Origin: Spiribacter sp. 2438
GTDB taxonomy: Bacteria; Pseudomonadota; Gammaproteobacteria; Nitrococcales; Nitrococcaceae
Direction of reading: 5' to 3'
NCBI RefSeq assembly: GCF_009676705.1
Contig: NZ_CP046046.1
Span: 248,001-312,000 of the forward strand
DNA length: 64,000 bases
In this document: one piece after another, positions 50,399-60,153 of the stretch
Position numbering within the stretch: the stretch's first letter is position 1
Layout of the letters: every line of letters begins with the position of its first letter
The notes under the pieces: model-generated
The model's input: the letters and a program-made list of their open reading frames with translations, nothing else
Databases searched by the model: none
What the model was told of the DNA's origin: nothing
Position numbers and translations under genes: made by a program

Positions 50399-50791
50399 AT
50401 GGCCCGAAAGATTATTCAGACCGATCAGGCGCCGGCCGCCATCGGCCCCTACGCCCAGGCGGTGCGCGCCGGTGACCTGGTGTTCGTTTCCGGACAGATT
50501 CCCCTGGACCCGGTCACCATGGAAATGGTGGACGGCGGCATTGAGGAACAGACGCGGCGGGTGTTCGACAACCTGCAGGCCCTGTGCCTGGCCTCCGACG
50601 GCGGTCTCGAAGACGTCTGCAAGATGACGATTTACCTCACCGATCTCTCTCACTTCGCCACCGTCAACGCCATCATGGCGGAGTACTTCGAGGGCTCCAC
50701 GCCGGCGCGGGCCGCCATCGGGGTGAACGAACTGCCGCGCTCGGCGCTGGTGGAAATCGAGGCGATCCTGAGTCTGGCTGATCGCGACTAG
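50399..50791 (+). CDS. ridA: RidA (2-iminobutanoate/2-iminopropanoate deaminase)
   Basis: RidA hydrolyses reactive enamine/imine intermediates formed by PLP enzymes. The 130-residue protein has the YjgF family signature: PAAIGPYAQAVRAGDLVFVS near the N-terminus, SGQIPLDPVT, CKMTIYLTDLSHFATVNAIM, and the C-terminal PARAAIGVNELPRSALVEIE with the conserved Arg (iminium carboxylate binding) and Glu. It lies 33 bp after spoT and 3 bp before recG, a conserved position in gammaproteobacteria. Confidence 0.96.
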   Translation: MARKIIQTDQAPAAIGPYAQAVRAGDLVFVSGQIPLDPVTMEMVDGGIEEQTRRVFDNLQALCLASDGGLEDVCKMTIYLTDLSHFATVNAIMAEYFEGSTPARAAIGVNELPRSALVEIEAILSLADRD

Positions 50792-50794
50792 CCG

Positions 50795-52870
50795 GTGGCC
50801 AGCGCGGACAGCCCGGGAACCCCGCTGACCCGGCTCCCGGGCATCGGTCCGCGACTGGCGGAGCGGCTGGGGCGCCTCGGTCTTCGGCGGGTGGAGGATC
50901 TGCCTTTCCATCTGCCGTTGCGCTACGAAGATCGCACCCGGGTGCGCCGGGTGGGCGAACTGGAGCCCGGCCTGGGTGCTCTGGTGGAGGGCACAGTCAC
51001 CGCCAGCGAGGTGGTGAGCGGCCGTCGCCGTCGACTGGTCTGCCGGCTCAGTGACGGCACCGGCAGTCTGGAGCTGGTCTTCTTCCACTTTTACGCCAAC
51101 CAGGCACGCCAGCTGGCCCGTGGCACCCGTTTGCGGGTTTTTGGCGAGGCCCGCCCGGGGCCAGTCACCCTGCAGATGGTTCACCCGGACTGGGAGGCGG
51201 TGAGCGAGGATGCCGATCCGCCGGCGGGCGGGTTCGTGCCGGTGTATCCCGCCACCGAGGGAATCAACCAGCCATCCCTTCGACGGGCCATCAGCGCCGC
51301 CCTGGCCTGGTCCGGGTCAGTAACCGAGTGGCTGCCGGCGCAGCTGCTGGTCGATCTCGGCCTGCCAACGCTGACGGCGGCGCTGCAGCGCGTCCACGCT
51401 CCGTCGGCCGACACCGATGTTGAAGCGCTATTGGCCGGCGACGATCCGGCTATTCAGCGGCTGGCCTACGAGGAATTGCTGGCCCACCGCCTGAGTCTGC
51501 TGCGGCTTCGGGCCGAGCAGCGATCGCTGGCGCCGGCGCCGATTCTGCAGGAAGGCAAGACGCTGACACGGGATCTGCTCACCTCGCTGGGGTTCGCGCT
51601 CACCGGCGCTCAGCAGCGGGTGGATGGGGAGGTAAGTGCCGACATGGGCGAGCGCCGTCCCATGCTGCGTCTCGTCCAGGGGGATGTGGGCTCCGGCAAG
51701 ACTGTCATTGCCGCGCTGGCGGCGCTGCGGGCCATCGGCTCTGGCTGGCAGGCGGCGGTGATGGCGCCCACGGAGTTGCTGGCGGAGCAGCACCTGCGAA
51801 GTTTCCGCGCCTGGCTGGAGCCCCTGGGCCTGACCGTGGGCTGGCTGTCGGGCCGGTCCACCGCCGCCCAGCGACGGCCGACGCTGGAGGGCCTTCAGGC
51901 GGGGGACATTCCCCTGGTGGTGGGCACCCATGCCCTGTTTCAGGAGCGGGTGGTGTTCCGCGGCCTCGGGCTGGTGGTGGTTGATGAGCAGCACCGGTTC
52001 GGCGTGCATCAGCGACTGGCGTTGCGCAACAAGGGCGCCGGCGGGGTGCAGCCCCATCAATTGGTGATGACCGCCACCCCCATCCCCCGAACCCTGGCCA
52101 TGACCGCCTACGCGGACCTGGACGTCTCGGTCATTGACGAGCTGCCGCCGGGGCGGACGCCAGTGACCACCGTGGCCATGCCGGACACCCGGCGTCAGGA
52201 AGTGGTGGACCGAATCCGTCATGCCTGCGCGGCCGGGCGTCAGGCCTATTGGGTCTGCACGCTGGTGGAGGAATCCGACGTGCTGGAGGCGGAGGCCGCC
52301 GAGGCCACGGCCAGTCGGCTCGCCGAGCAACTGCCGGAACTGCGTATCGGGCTGGTTCACGGACGGCTGGCGGCGACGGCCAAGGAGGCGGTCATGCGCC
52401 GCTTCGAGGCGGGGGAGGTGGATCTGCTGGTGGCCACCACGGTGATCGAGGTCGGAGTCAACGTGCCCAACGCGTCCCTCATGATCATCGAAAATCCCGA
52501 GCGCCTGGGCCTGGCCCAGCTTCACCAGCTGCGGGGCCGGGTGGGACGTGGCGAGACCCGAAGCAGTTGTGTGCTGCTGTATCATGGCCCGCTGGGAGAA
52601 ACGGCCCGGGCGCGCCTCGGTATTCTGCGTGAAAGCAACGACGGTTTTCGTATCGCCCGACGGGATCTGGAGATTCGGGGCCCCGGGGAGGTACTCGGGA
52701 CCCGGCAGACCGGCGCGCTGACCTATCGGATCGCCGATCTGCTCCGCGACGGGCATCTGCTGGAGCGCGTGCAGGCGTCAGCGCCGGGCCTTCTGAACGA
52801 TCACCCGGAGGCGGTCACGGCGCTGATCCGGCGCTGGGTGGGAGAAGGTGAACGCTATGCACAGGTCTAG
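50795..52870 (+). CDS. recG: ATP-dependent DNA helicase RecG
   Basis: RecG drives fork regression and branch migration of Holliday junctions. The 691-residue protein begins at GTG 50795, with LTRLPGIGPRLAERLGRLGL (helix-hairpin-helix), the wedge OB-fold (LPFHLPLRYEDRTRVRRV), and two RecA-like domains: RLVQGDVGSGKTVIAALAAL (Walker A), VVVDEQHRFGVHQR (DEQH), MTATPIPRTLAMT, VHGRLAATAKEAVM, LLVATTVIEVGVNVPNA, and HQLRGRVGRGETRSS. It is 3 bp after ridA. Confidence 0.97.
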   Translation: MASADSPGTPLTRLPGIGPRLAERLGRLGLRRVEDLPFHLPLRYEDRTRVRRVGELEPGLGALVEGTVTASEVVSGRRRRLVCRLSDGTGSLELVFFHFYANQARQLARGTRLRVFGEARPGPVTLQMVHPDWEAVSEDADPPAGGFVPVYPATEGINQPSLRRAISAALAWSGSVTEWLPAQLLVDLGLPTLTAALQRVHAPSADTDVEALLAGDDPAIQRLAYEELLAHRLSLLRLRAEQRSLAPAPILQEGKTLTRDLLTSLGFALTGAQQRVDGEVSADMGERRPMLRLVQGDVGSGKTVIAALAALRAIGSGWQAAVMAPTELLAEQHLRSFRAWLEPLGLTVGWLSGRSTAAQRRPTLEGLQAGDIPLVVGTHALFQERVVFRGLGLVVVDEQHRFGVHQRLALRNKGAGGVQPHQLVMTATPIPRTLAMTAYADLDVSVIDELPPGRTPVTTVAMPDTRRQEVVDRIRHACAAGRQAYWVCTLVEESDVLEAEAAEATASRLAEQLPELRIGLVHGRLAATAKEAVMRRFEAGEVDLLVATTVIEVGVNVPNASLMIIENPERLGLAQLHQLRGRVGRGETRSSCVLLYHGPLGETARARLGILRESNDGFRIARRDLEIRGPGEVLGTRQTGALTYRIADLLRDGHLLERVQASAPGLLNDHPEAVTALIRRWVGEGERYAQV

Positions 52871-52882
52871 CCAAAGGCGTCC

Positions 52883-53449
52883 ATGAGTCAACCCGGCATC
52901 CACAACTGGCGGCCCATGACCCGGCCCGTGGGAGGCCGGATCCCGGTGGGCCTGCGCCCCTGGCTGGAGGAGCCGGGGTCTCTGACTCGCCGGCTGCGCG
53001 GCCTCGCCGGCGATGCTTTCCGGGTGGCGGTGGTCTCGGAGGCCTGGCGCCGGGGCTGGCGGGATGAACGCCGCCGCCTGGGGCGCACCGGCGCTGACTG
53101 GCTCTGGGTTCGGGAGGTGCTGCTGTGCCGGCACCGGGAGCCCCTGGTGTACGCCCGTAGCGCCATTCCGGCGAGTAGCCTGAGTGGTCCGCTGCGCCGC
53201 CTGCGCCGACTGGGTGGCCAGCCCCTGGGCAAGCTCCTGTTCGGGCGGTATCCGGTGCGCCGCGGAGACATCGAAGTCGCCCCGGTCACGCCGCACAGCC
53301 GGCTTGGGCAGCGTGCCCTGGAGTGTGGCGGTACCCCGGCCTGGGCGCGTCGCTCGGTGTTCCGAATCGCCGGGCGCCCGCTGCTGGTCACGGAAGTCTT
53401 CCTGCAACCGCTGGTGGAGGAGTGTGCGCATGTCCGCGACCGGCATTGA
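52883..53449 (+). CDS. ubiC: Chorismate lyase
   Basis: UbiC releases pyruvate from chorismate to give 4-hydroxybenzoate, the first step of ubiquinone synthesis. The 188-residue protein has [20 protein letters not shown] and [39 protein letters not shown], and [20 protein letters not shown], matching UbiC, including Arg in VYARSAIP and Glu in LLVTEVFLQ. It starts 12 bp after recG and overlaps ubiA by 20 bp. Confidence 0.93.
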   Translation: MSQPGIHNWRPMTRPVGGRIPVGLRPWLEEPGSLTRRLRGLAGDAFRVAVVSEAWRRGWRDERRRLGRTGADWLWVREVLLCRHREPLVYARSAIPASSLSGPLRRLRRLGGQPLGKLLFGRYPVRRGDIEVAPVTPHSRLGQRALECGGTPAWARRSVFRIAGRPLLVTEVFLQPLVEECAHVRDRH

Positions 53450-54311
53450 CTGGTCCCAGCGCCTGGTGTTGTACGCGCGGCTGGCGCGACTGGACCGGCC
53501 CATCGGCAACTTCCTGCTGCTCTGGCCCACCCTGTGGGCCCTCTGGCTGGCGGCGGACGGGCTGCCCCGGCTGGACGTGCTGGCGATATTCGTCGCTGGT
53601 GTCCTGGTGATGCGGGCTGCGGGTTGCGTCATTAATGACTACGCCGACCGACACCTGGACCGCCATGTGGAGCGAACCCGCAATCGGCCCCTGACCACGG
53701 GTCAGGTCAGCGAGCGTGAGGCATTGGCACTGTTCGTGGGGCTCTGTCTAATGGCGTTCGGGCTGGTGCTGCTGACCAACCGCCTGACCATCATGCTGGC
53801 GCTGGTCGGAGTGGCGCTGGCCGCCACCTATCCTTTCATGAAGCGCTACACCTACCTGCCCCAGATCCACCTGGGAGCCGCGTTCGGCTGGGCGGCGCCG
53901 ATGGCGTTTGCGGCCCAGGCGGGGGTTATCGAGCCGCTGGCCTGGTGGATCTTTGCCGCTGCGGTGGTCTGGGCCACCATTTACGACACCCAGTACGCCA
54001 TGGTGGATCGTAACGATGACCTGAAGGTCGGGATCAAATCCACGGCCATCCTGTTCGGCCGCTTCGACCGCCCGATCATCGCCCTGCTGCAGCTGTTAAT
54101 GACCGTGTTGCTGCTGGTGATCGGGGTTCGGGCGGGGCTCGGCGTTGCCTGGTATGCGGGCGTCGCGCTGGCAACGCTGCTGTTCGTCCATCAGCAGCGG
54201 CTGATTCGGAATCGCGAGCGGCAAGCCTGTTTCCGGGCGTTTCTCAGCAACAATGTCTACGGTGGCATCGTGTTTGCCGGCCTGGTGATTGACACATTGC
54301 CCGGCGTTTAA
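53430..54311 (+). CDS. ubiA: 4-hydroxybenzoate octaprenyltransferase
   Basis: UbiA transfers the polyprenyl tail to 4-hydroxybenzoate in the inner membrane. I start at ATG 53430 ([20 protein letters not shown]), 293 residues, with GGAGGAG 7 bases upstream. The two aspartate-rich motifs [20 protein letters not shown] and [20 protein letters not shown] are typical; multiple TM helices follow ([35 protein letters not shown]). It is the last gene of gmk...ubiA, ending in a 4-bp tail-to-tail overlap with comF. UbiC feeds it with substrate. Confidence 0.97.
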   Translation: MSATGIDWSQRLVLYARLARLDRPIGNFLLLWPTLWALWLAADGLPRLDVLAIFVAGVLVMRAAGCVINDYADRHLDRHVERTRNRPLTTGQVSEREALALFVGLCLMAFGLVLLTNRLTIMLALVGVALAATYPFMKRYTYLPQIHLGAAFGWAAPMAFAAQAGVIEPLAWWIFAAAVVWATIYDTQYAMVDRNDDLKVGIKSTAILFGRFDRPIIALLQLLMTVLLLVIGVRAGLGVAWYAGVALATLLFVHQQRLIRNRERQACFRAFLSNNVYGGIVFAGLVIDTLPGV

Positions 54312-55000
54312 AGCGCCCGGGCCAGAACCACCACATCAATGCGGCGGCAGCCGGCGCGCAGGCAGTGGGCCACTTCCGTCAGGCTCGCGCCGGTGGTCAT
54401 GACATCGTCCACCAGGGTGACGGCGGCGGGTGGACGACGGCAGAGCCGGAACGCGCCTTTCAGGTTATGACACCGCCCTTCGGCATCCAGCCGGCGCTGG
54501 GGTGGCGTATCCCGATGACGGATCACCAGCGGTTTCCTGACGACGGGGCCCAGCCAGCTGGCGATGAGCGCGGATTGATTGAAGCCGCGCCGGCGTCGCC
54601 GGCGAGGGTGCATGGGCATGGCCATCAGCGGTCCGGGGCAGGGTGTCTGCCGGGTGCCAAGTTCACGGGCAGCCAGACGGGTCAGCAGCCGTCCGGCGGC
54701 CAGGTCGCCATGGAGCTTGAAGCGCCGGATCAGGGTTTCGATGCCCGCTTCATACCGCCACAAGGCGACGGTGTGATCGAACGGGGGCGGGTGGCTGAGA
54801 CAGGCCGCGCAGACCGGGGCACCGGAGGCCAGCGGCAGGCCGCAGCGCCGGCAGCTGGCCGTGATCCACGGCAGGTCTTCATGGCAGCCGCTGCACAGCC
54901 CGTCGCCGGTGGCCGGGGCACTGCAGAATCGGCAGTGGCCGCTGAACAGGGTATCGAGGGTTCGAGCCAGAAAGCCGGGATGCTGCCAGGAGCTGATCAT
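54308..55000 (-). CDS. comF: ComF family phosphoribosyltransferase-like protein
   Basis: ComF-type proteins are needed for DNA uptake in competent bacteria; the biochemical role is still unclear. The 230-residue version starts at ATG 55000 ([20 protein letters not shown]), since the next block has N-terminal zinc-finger [17 protein letters not shown] and [18 protein letters not shown], which should be near the start. A PRTase-like domain follows with [34 protein letters not shown] and [17 protein letters not shown] (PRPP-binding). It is divergent from bioC, as in many proteobacteria. Confidence 0.92.
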   Translation of the reverse strand: MISSWQHPGFLARTLDTLFSGHCRFCSAPATGDGLCSGCHEDLPWITASCRRCGLPLASGAPVCAACLSHPPPFDHTVALWRYEAGIETLIRRFKLHGDLAAGRLLTRLAARELGTRQTPCPGPLMAMPMHPRRRRRRGFNQSALIASWLGPVVRKPLVIRHRDTPPQRRLDAEGRCHNLKGAFRLCRRPPAAVTLVDDVMTTGASLTEVAHCLRAGCRRIDVVVLARAL

Positions 55001-55086
55001 CACCCCATCCTGTCGGAGGTGGCGCCGCGGGAAAATGCGGTGTACTGCGCCTGCCGACCGACGGATGGATATGGCAGCATGGGCGG

Positions 55087-55989
55087 ATGAACACGGCAAC
55101 TGATGACCCCCTGCGCCTGGACTCCGGCCAGCTTCGACGCCGCCTGGAGCAATGCGCGCCCGTTTTTGACGAGGCGGCGGTATTGCATCGTGAGGTCGCC
55201 CGGCGACTGGTGGAGCGGCTCGACTACGTCCGGGTGGAGCCCACCGCGGTGCTGGACCTCGGCTGCGCCACCGGCATCAGCGCATCCGCGCTGCGGCAGC
55301 GCTATCCGCGGGCGCGGCACGTGGCCATGGACCTGGGGCTTGCCCTGGTGGCCCGCGCCCGCCGTCAGGGCCGTCGCTGGCGTCGCATGCCGGGGGTCTG
55401 CGCGGCGCTGGATCAGTTGCCGTTCGCCAATGACAGCTTCGACCTGATCTTCTCCAGCCTGGCCCTGCACCGGGTCCCCGACCTTCGAGCCACGGCGCGG
55501 GAGCTGCAGCGCGTACTTCGTCCGGAGGGCGTGTTGATGTTTGCTACCTTCGGGCCGGACACCCTCACCGAGCTGCGGGGGGCGTGGGCGGCGGTGGACG
55601 ATACCCCCCACGTACACGGATTCGTGGACATGCACGATATCGGTGATGCGCTGGTGGGCGCCCGAATGGCGGATCCGGTCATGGACATGGAGCATTTCAC
55701 GCTGACCTATGCCGACGTGAAGTCATTGATTGACGACCTCACCCATCTGGGTCTGAGAAATGCCCTCGTGTCTCGGCGACGGGGCCTCACCACGCCGCGG
55801 CGCTGGGCGGCGATGGAGCAGGCCTATGGGCGTCTGGCGGACTCGGAGGGTCGTCTTCCGGCGACCTGGGAGGTCGCTTATGGGCATGCCTGGGGGACCG
55901 ACGCGCAACTGCAGATCAGTGGCGACCAGGGCGAGGTTCGGGTGCCCCTGGACAGTCTGTCCGTGCCTCGACGGCGGCGGAATGGATGA
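55087..55989 (+). CDS. bioC: Malonyl-ACP O-methyltransferase BioC
   Basis: BioC methylates malonyl-ACP so that it can enter fatty acid synthesis as primer for pimelate, the start of biotin synthesis. The 300-residue protein has the SAM-binding motif VLDLGCATGISASALRQRYP, motif III region DLIFSSLALHRVPDLRATAR, LQRVLRPEGVLMFATFGPDT, and the C-terminal AWAAVDDTPHVHGFVDMHDIG stretch shared by BioC proteins. No other biotin gene is in the window, so the rest of the pathway must be elsewhere. It is divergent from comF. Confidence 0.93.
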   Translation: MNTATDDPLRLDSGQLRRRLEQCAPVFDEAAVLHREVARRLVERLDYVRVEPTAVLDLGCATGISASALRQRYPRARHVAMDLGLALVARARRQGRRWRRMPGVCAALDQLPFANDSFDLIFSSLALHRVPDLRATARELQRVLRPEGVLMFATFGPDTLTELRGAWAAVDDTPHVHGFVDMHDIGDALVGARMADPVMDMEHFTLTYADVKSLIDDLTHLGLRNALVSRRRGLTTPRRWAAMEQAYGRLADSEGRLPATWEVAYGHAWGTDAQLQISGDQGEVRVPLDSLSVPRRRRNG

Positions 55990-55993
55990 GCGA

Positions 55994-56032
55994 ATTGGAC
56001 CCGGCGGCTTCCCACGAGGCCCGGAGTCCAAT
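55994..56032. repeat. Inverted repeat between bioC and the cox operon
   Basis: ATTGGACCCGG (55994-56004) is answered by CCGG-A-GTCCAAT (56021-56032): an 11-bp stem with one bulge and a 16-base loop, 4 bp after the bioC stop. The right arm overlaps a possible -10 TAAACT (56032-56037), with TTCCCA at -35 (56009-56014, 17-bp spacer). It can be a bioC terminator without a T-tract or an operator for the DUF2244-cox operon. Confidence 0.45.
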
Positions 56033-56076
56033 AAACTGCCAGTCCATCGAGTAAATCCGTTGACGCGGGCAACGTT

Positions 56077-56664
56077 ATGAGCACTCGGTCCACAATCGAT
56101 TCTGAACAGCAACGCTGCTTCGTCCTGGCGCCCAACCTGGCGCCGGACTGGCGGCAGAATGTCCGGTTTTTCGCCGTGACATCGGTGGTGGTTCTTGGGA
56201 TTGCCCTTGCGTTTACCTGGCACGGGTTCTGGCCGATTCTGCCCTTTGCCGGGCTCGAGCTCATGGCACTGGGGGCGGCGCTGTATCTATCGGCGCGCCG
56301 ATCTCTCGACCGCGAGGTGATTTACATCAGCGACAGTCGGATCTGCGTGGAGAAGGGCCGGGGCCGGGTTCAGCAGCGTTGGGAAATGCAGCCGGCCTGG
56401 ACCGAAGTGGTGCTGCGGCAGCTGCCCCGGCGCTGGGAACACACCCAGCTGGTCCTTCGCACCCGCGAGACCGAGCTGGAACTTGGCAGTTTTCTGGATG
56501 CCGACGAGCGCAAAAGCCTGGCCAGAGAGCTGGCCCGGTGTGTCGGTCCCATCGGAAGCAGCGGGATTACGCAAAGCCGGCTCGGGTCGGCCACCGTACT
56601 CCGCGAGGCGGAGGGTTCCACCGGGTCCCTCGACAAGACAAGGCTTGGAGACAGAGCAACATGA
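56077..56664 (+). CDS. DUF2244 family membrane protein
   Basis: This 195-residue protein has a DUF2244 domain: two TM helices (FFAVTSVVVLGIALAFTW and FAGLELMALGAALYLSA) followed by a cytoplasmic domain (DREVIYISDSRICVEKGRG, LPRRWEHTQLVLRTRETELE, GSFLDADERKSLARELA). Family members are 150-170 residues; the last 30 (SRLGSATVLREAEGST) are extra. The gene sits directly upstream of coxB with a 4-bp overlap (ATGA). DUF2244 genes often accompany cox operons; the role is unknown. Confidence 0.85.
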   Translation: MSTRSTIDSEQQRCFVLAPNLAPDWRQNVRFFAVTSVVVLGIALAFTWHGFWPILPFAGLELMALGAALYLSARRSLDREVIYISDSRICVEKGRGRVQQRWEMQPAWTEVVLRQLPRRWEHTQLVLRTRETELELGSFLDADERKSLARELARCVGPIGSSGITQSRLGSATVLREAEGSTGSLDKTRLGDRAT

Positions 56665-57536
56665 CAAGCAGGACCGGGAAGGCAGGGATCGGCTCGACTT
56701 TGGGTGCACTGATGCTGTTTGCATCGCCGGCATCAGCGGACTGGTCACTGATCAACATGACCCAGGGGGTCACGCCCTGGAGTAATGCGGTCTACGATCT
56801 GCACATGACGGTGTTCCTGATCACCGTGGCCATTGGCGTCGTCGTCTTTGGCGCCATGTTCTATTCCATTTTCCGGCACCGAAAATCCCGGGGCGTCAAG
56901 CCCGCCAAGTTTCACCACAGTACCGCCGTGGAAATTGTCTGGACAGTGATCCCGGTGTTCATTCTGGTGGCCATGGCCATCCCGGCGACCCGGGTGCTAA
57001 TTGATTTCGAGGACACCAGTGACACGGAAATGACCGTCAAGGTGACCGGTTACCAGTGGTTCTGGGGATACGAATACATTGACGAGGATGTTCAGTTCCT
57101 GAGCCGGCTCGACCGGGACAGCGACCGGGCGCGGCAGCGGGGATCCGGCATTGAACCGGCGTCGGTGGAGAACTACCTGCAGGAAGTCGACCAGCGTCTG
57201 GTGGTGCCAGTGGACACTCGAATCAAGTTCCAGATCACCGCGGCGGACGTCATCCATTCCTGGTGGGTGCCGGATCTGGGCTGGAAGCGGGACGCCATTC
57301 CGGGCTTTATCAATGAGGCCTGGACTGAAATTCAGGAGCCGGGCATCTATCGCGGTCGCTGCGCGGAGCTTTGTGGCCGTGACCACGGCTTCATGCCCAT
57401 CGTGGTGGAAGCCCTGGAGCAGGATGAGTTCCAGCAGTGGCTGGCTGGTCAGCGTGGCGAGGATCTCGCCGAGACCACCGCGGGCGCTGATGGCGCCGAG
57501 GACAACGACGACAACGCCGAACTGGCATCTCGTTAA
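56661..57536 (+). CDS. coxB: Cytochrome c oxidase subunit II
   Basis: Subunit II takes electrons from cytochrome c through the CuA centre. The 291-residue protein starts at ATG 56661 with a signal-like N-terminus (IGSTLGALMLFASPASADWS), two TM helices (MTVFLITVAIGVVVFGAMFYS, VEIVWTVIPVFILVAMAIPA), then a cupredoxin domain with CuA ligands: H in VIHSWWVPDLG, and CAELCGRDHGFM (two Cys, His, Met). The linker RLDRDSDRARQRGSGIEPAS and acidic tail are longer than in many homologues. There is no fused cytochrome c domain. It is 31 bp before ctaD. Confidence 0.96.
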   Translation: MTSRTGKAGIGSTLGALMLFASPASADWSLINMTQGVTPWSNAVYDLHMTVFLITVAIGVVVFGAMFYSIFRHRKSRGVKPAKFHHSTAVEIVWTVIPVFILVAMAIPATRVLIDFEDTSDTEMTVKVTGYQWFWGYEYIDEDVQFLSRLDRDSDRARQRGSGIEPASVENYLQEVDQRLVVPVDTRIKFQITAADVIHSWWVPDLGWKRDAIPGFINEAWTEIQEPGIYRGRCAELCGRDHGFMPIVVEALEQDEFQQWLAGQRGEDLAETTAGADGAEDNDDNAELASR

Positions 57537-57567
57537 AGCGAACATTGCCTAAGGGGAGATTGGAGCA

Positions 57568-59145
57568 ATGACGGCAGCGACCCACGAAGCAGAAGGCCAT
57601 CACGCCGCCGAGCCGACCGGCATCAGGCGCTGGATCCTGACCACCAACCACAAGGACATCGGGTCCATGTACCTGCTGTTCTCGCTGGCCATGTTCCTGG
57701 TGGGCGGCGCCATGGCGCTGGTCATCCGGGCCGAACTGTTCCAGCCCGGCATGCAGCTGGTTGATCCCTACTTCTTCAACCAGATGACCACCATGCATGC
57801 GCTGGTGATGATTTTCGGGGCGGTCATGCCGGCCTTCACCGGCCTCGCGAACTGGATGATACCCCTCCAGATCGGTGCGCCGGACATGGCGCTGCCGCGA
57901 ATGAACAACTGGAGTTTCTGGTTGCTGCCGTTCGGCTTTGCCATTCTGCTTTCCACGCTGTTCATGCCGGGGGGTGGCCCGGCCGGTGGCTGGACCATGT
58001 ATCCGCCGCTCATGCTGCAGACCGGCACGGCATTCCCGTTCGTGATCTTTGCGATTCACGTGCTCGGCATCAGCTCCATCATGGGGTCCATCAACGTCAT
58101 CGCCACCATTCTGAACATGCGGGCGCCGGGCATGAGCCTGATGAAAATGCCGCTGTTCGTCTGGACCTGGCTGATCACGGCCTACCTGATGATTGCGGTG
58201 ATGCCGGTGCTCGCCGGTGCGGTGACCATGCTGCTCACCGACCAGTATTTCGGCACGGCGTTCTTCGATGCGGCCGGCGGCGGTGACCCGGTGCTCTACC
58301 AGCACATCTTCTGGTTCTTCGGGCACCCCGAGGTCTACATCCTGATTCTGCCGGCCTTCGGCATCATCTCGACGATTATCCCGGCATTCGCCCGCAAGCC
58401 GCTGTTCGGCTACAGCTCCATGGTCTATGCCACGGCGGCGATTGCCTTCCTGTCATTCATCGTCTGGGCTCACCACATGTTCACGGTGGGCATGCCGCTC
58501 GCCGGGGTGTTGTTCTTCATGTACGCCACTATGCTGATCGCCGTGCCCACCGGGGTGAAGGTGTTCAACTGGGTGGCCACCATGTGGCGGGGCGCGATGA
58601 CCTTCGAGACGCCGATGCTGTTCGCCCTGGCGTTCGTGTTCCTGTTCACCATTGGCGGGTTCTCGGGAATCATGCTGGCCATCGCGCCGGCGGACTTCCA
58701 GTATCACGACACGTACTTCGTGGTGGCGCATTTCCACTACGTCCTGGTGACGGGTGCGGTGTTCGCCATCCTGGCGGCGGCCTACTACTGGCTGCCCAAG
58801 TGGACGGGGCATATGTACAGCGAGCGTCTGGGTCAGTGGCATTTCTGGCTGTCGGTGATCTTCGTGAACGTGCTTTTCTTTCCGCAGCACTTCCTCGGAC
58901 TGGCTGGCATGCCCCGCCGGATCCCGGATTACTCGGTGCAGTTCGCGGACTGGAACATGATCTCGAGTATCGGCGCCTTTGGTTTCGGCTTCGCTCAGCT
59001 GATTTTCGTCTGGTTGCTGATCAAGTGCATCCGTGGCGGTGAAAAGGCCGAAGCCCGGGCCTGGGAAGGTGCTCAGGGTCTGGAGTGGGAAGTGCCGTCG
59101 CCGGCGCCTCACCACACCTTTGATACGCCGCCGGTGGTTCGCTGA
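57568..59145 (+). CDS. ctaD: Cytochrome c oxidase subunit I
   Basis: The catalytic subunit of aa3-type oxidase. The 525-residue protein has about 12 TM helices. Haem and copper ligands lie in [14 protein letters not shown] (haem a His), [17 protein letters not shown] (CuB His, cross-linked Tyr and the A1-type Glu), [12 protein letters not shown] (CuB His-His), and [16 protein letters not shown] (haem a and a3 His). The GHPEVYI motif with Glu marks an A1-type oxidase with D-channel. A long [15 protein letters not shown] start is standard. It follows coxB and is followed by a 38-residue protein and coxC. Confidence 0.98.
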   Translation: MTAATHEAEGHHAAEPTGIRRWILTTNHKDIGSMYLLFSLAMFLVGGAMALVIRAELFQPGMQLVDPYFFNQMTTMHALVMIFGAVMPAFTGLANWMIPLQIGAPDMALPRMNNWSFWLLPFGFAILLSTLFMPGGGPAGGWTMYPPLMLQTGTAFPFVIFAIHVLGISSIMGSINVIATILNMRAPGMSLMKMPLFVWTWLITAYLMIAVMPVLAGAVTMLLTDQYFGTAFFDAAGGGDPVLYQHIFWFFGHPEVYILILPAFGIISTIIPAFARKPLFGYSSMVYATAAIAFLSFIVWAHHMFTVGMPLAGVLFFMYATMLIAVPTGVKVFNWVATMWRGAMTFETPMLFALAFVFLFTIGGFSGIMLAIAPADFQYHDTYFVVAHFHYVLVTGAVFAILAAAYYWLPKWTGHMYSERLGQWHFWLSVIFVNVLFFPQHFLGLAGMPRRIPDYSVQFADWNMISSIGAFGFGFAQLIFVWLLIKCIRGGEKAEARAWEGAQGLEWEVPSPAPHHTFDTPPVVR

Positions 59146-59147
59146 CT

Positions 59148-59264
59148 TTGGTCATAAACCGGAATGTCGATCGCCGCACCCGGCGCCGGATACGCTGGAC
59201 CGTGTTCATTCTGGCGCTGGTAGTGCTGGCGATTTATGTGGGGGTTTTCCTGGAGCAACAATAG
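59148..59264 (+). CDS. 38-residue single-TM protein between ctaD and coxC
   Basis: A very short open frame starting at TTG 59148, two bases after the ctaD stop: MVINRNVDRRTRRRIRWTVF then ILALVVLAIYVGVFLEQQ. It has a basic N-terminus and one TM helix ending with a short acidic tail, as expected for a small 'cytochrome oxidase assembly' protein often found between subunits I and III. It occupies the place where ctaG (Cox11) is usually found. There is no recognisable Shine-Dalgarno; coupling with ctaD would be needed. Confidence 0.6.
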   Translation: MVINRNVDRRTRRRIRWTVFILALVVLAIYVGVFLEQQ

Positions 59265-59289
59265 CTCCGGGCGGGGAGAGGATAAGCGC

Positions 59290-60150
59290 ATGGCGCAGGC
59301 AGAAGGCGGGTATTACGTACCCCATTCCAGTTGGTGGCCGATCATCGGCAGCGTGGGCGTCACTGCCCTCGTGGTGGGCATCGCGATGTGGCTCGAGGGC
59401 ATGGGGGCCAGCCTCTGGGTAACGGGCATCGGCGCGGTCATCACCTTGATCATGGTGATCGGCTGGTTTGGCGATGTGGTTCGGGAAGGCGTCAAGGGTC
59501 TCTACAGCGATCAGGTGGACCGTTCACTGCGCTGGGGCATGATCTGGTTCATCTTCTCCGAAGTGATGTTCTTTGCGGCCTTCTTTGGCGCGCTTTTCTA
59601 CGCCCGGGTCTTTTCGGTGCCGTGGCTCTCCGGTGAGGATCCGGCCACCAGCCGTCTGCTGTGGGATTCCATGGTGCTCAGCTGGCCCACCGCCGGTCCC
59701 GGTAACGTGGGGATGGAATTCCAGCCCATGGGGCCCTGGCCGCTGCCCACCATCAACACGCTGATCCTGCTGACCTCCGGCGTCACCCTGACCATTGCCC
59801 ATCATGCGCTCAAGGCCGGCAACCGCGGCCGCCTGGTGACTTACATGTGGTTTACGGTGGCGCTGGGTCTGCTGTTCACCGGGTTGCAGGGCTATGAGTA
59901 TTACGAGGCCTATGCCCACCTTAATCTGCGCCTGGACACCGGCATCTACGGGTCGACGTTCTTCATGCTCACCGGTTTCCACGGGGTCCACGTGGTGATT
60001 GGCACCCTGATGCTGGCGGTTATCTCGCTGCGATGCATGAAAGGGCATTTCAGCCCGGATTCACATTTCGGGTTCGAGGCTTCCGCCTGGTACTGGCATT
60101 TCGTGGACGTGGTCTGGCTCGGGGTGTTTATCTTCGTCTACGTGCTCTAG
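59290..60150 (+). CDS. coxC: Cytochrome c oxidase subunit III
   Basis: Subunit III stabilises subunit I and feeds protons to it. I start at ATG 59290 (MAQAEGGYYVPHSSWWP), 286 residues, with GGAGAGGA upstream. Seven TM helices are seen (WPIIGSVGVTALVVGIAMW, GMIWFIFSEVMFFAAFFGAL, LPTINTLILLTSGVTLTIAHHAL, YGSTFFMLTGFHGVHVVIGT, FVDVVWLGVFIFVYVL). HFVDVVWLGVF is the conserved C-terminus. It is convergent with the DUF2909 gene by 3 bp. Confidence 0.97.
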   Translation: MAQAEGGYYVPHSSWWPIIGSVGVTALVVGIAMWLEGMGASLWVTGIGAVITLIMVIGWFGDVVREGVKGLYSDQVDRSLRWGMIWFIFSEVMFFAAFFGALFYARVFSVPWLSGEDPATSRLLWDSMVLSWPTAGPGNVGMEFQPMGPWPLPTINTLILLTSGVTLTIAHHALKAGNRGRLVTYMWFTVALGLLFTGLQGYEYYEAYAHLNLRLDTGIYGSTFFMLTGFHGVHVVIGTLMLAVISLRCMKGHFSPDSHFGFEASAWYWHFVDVVWLGVFIFVYVL

Positions 60151-60153
60151 CCA

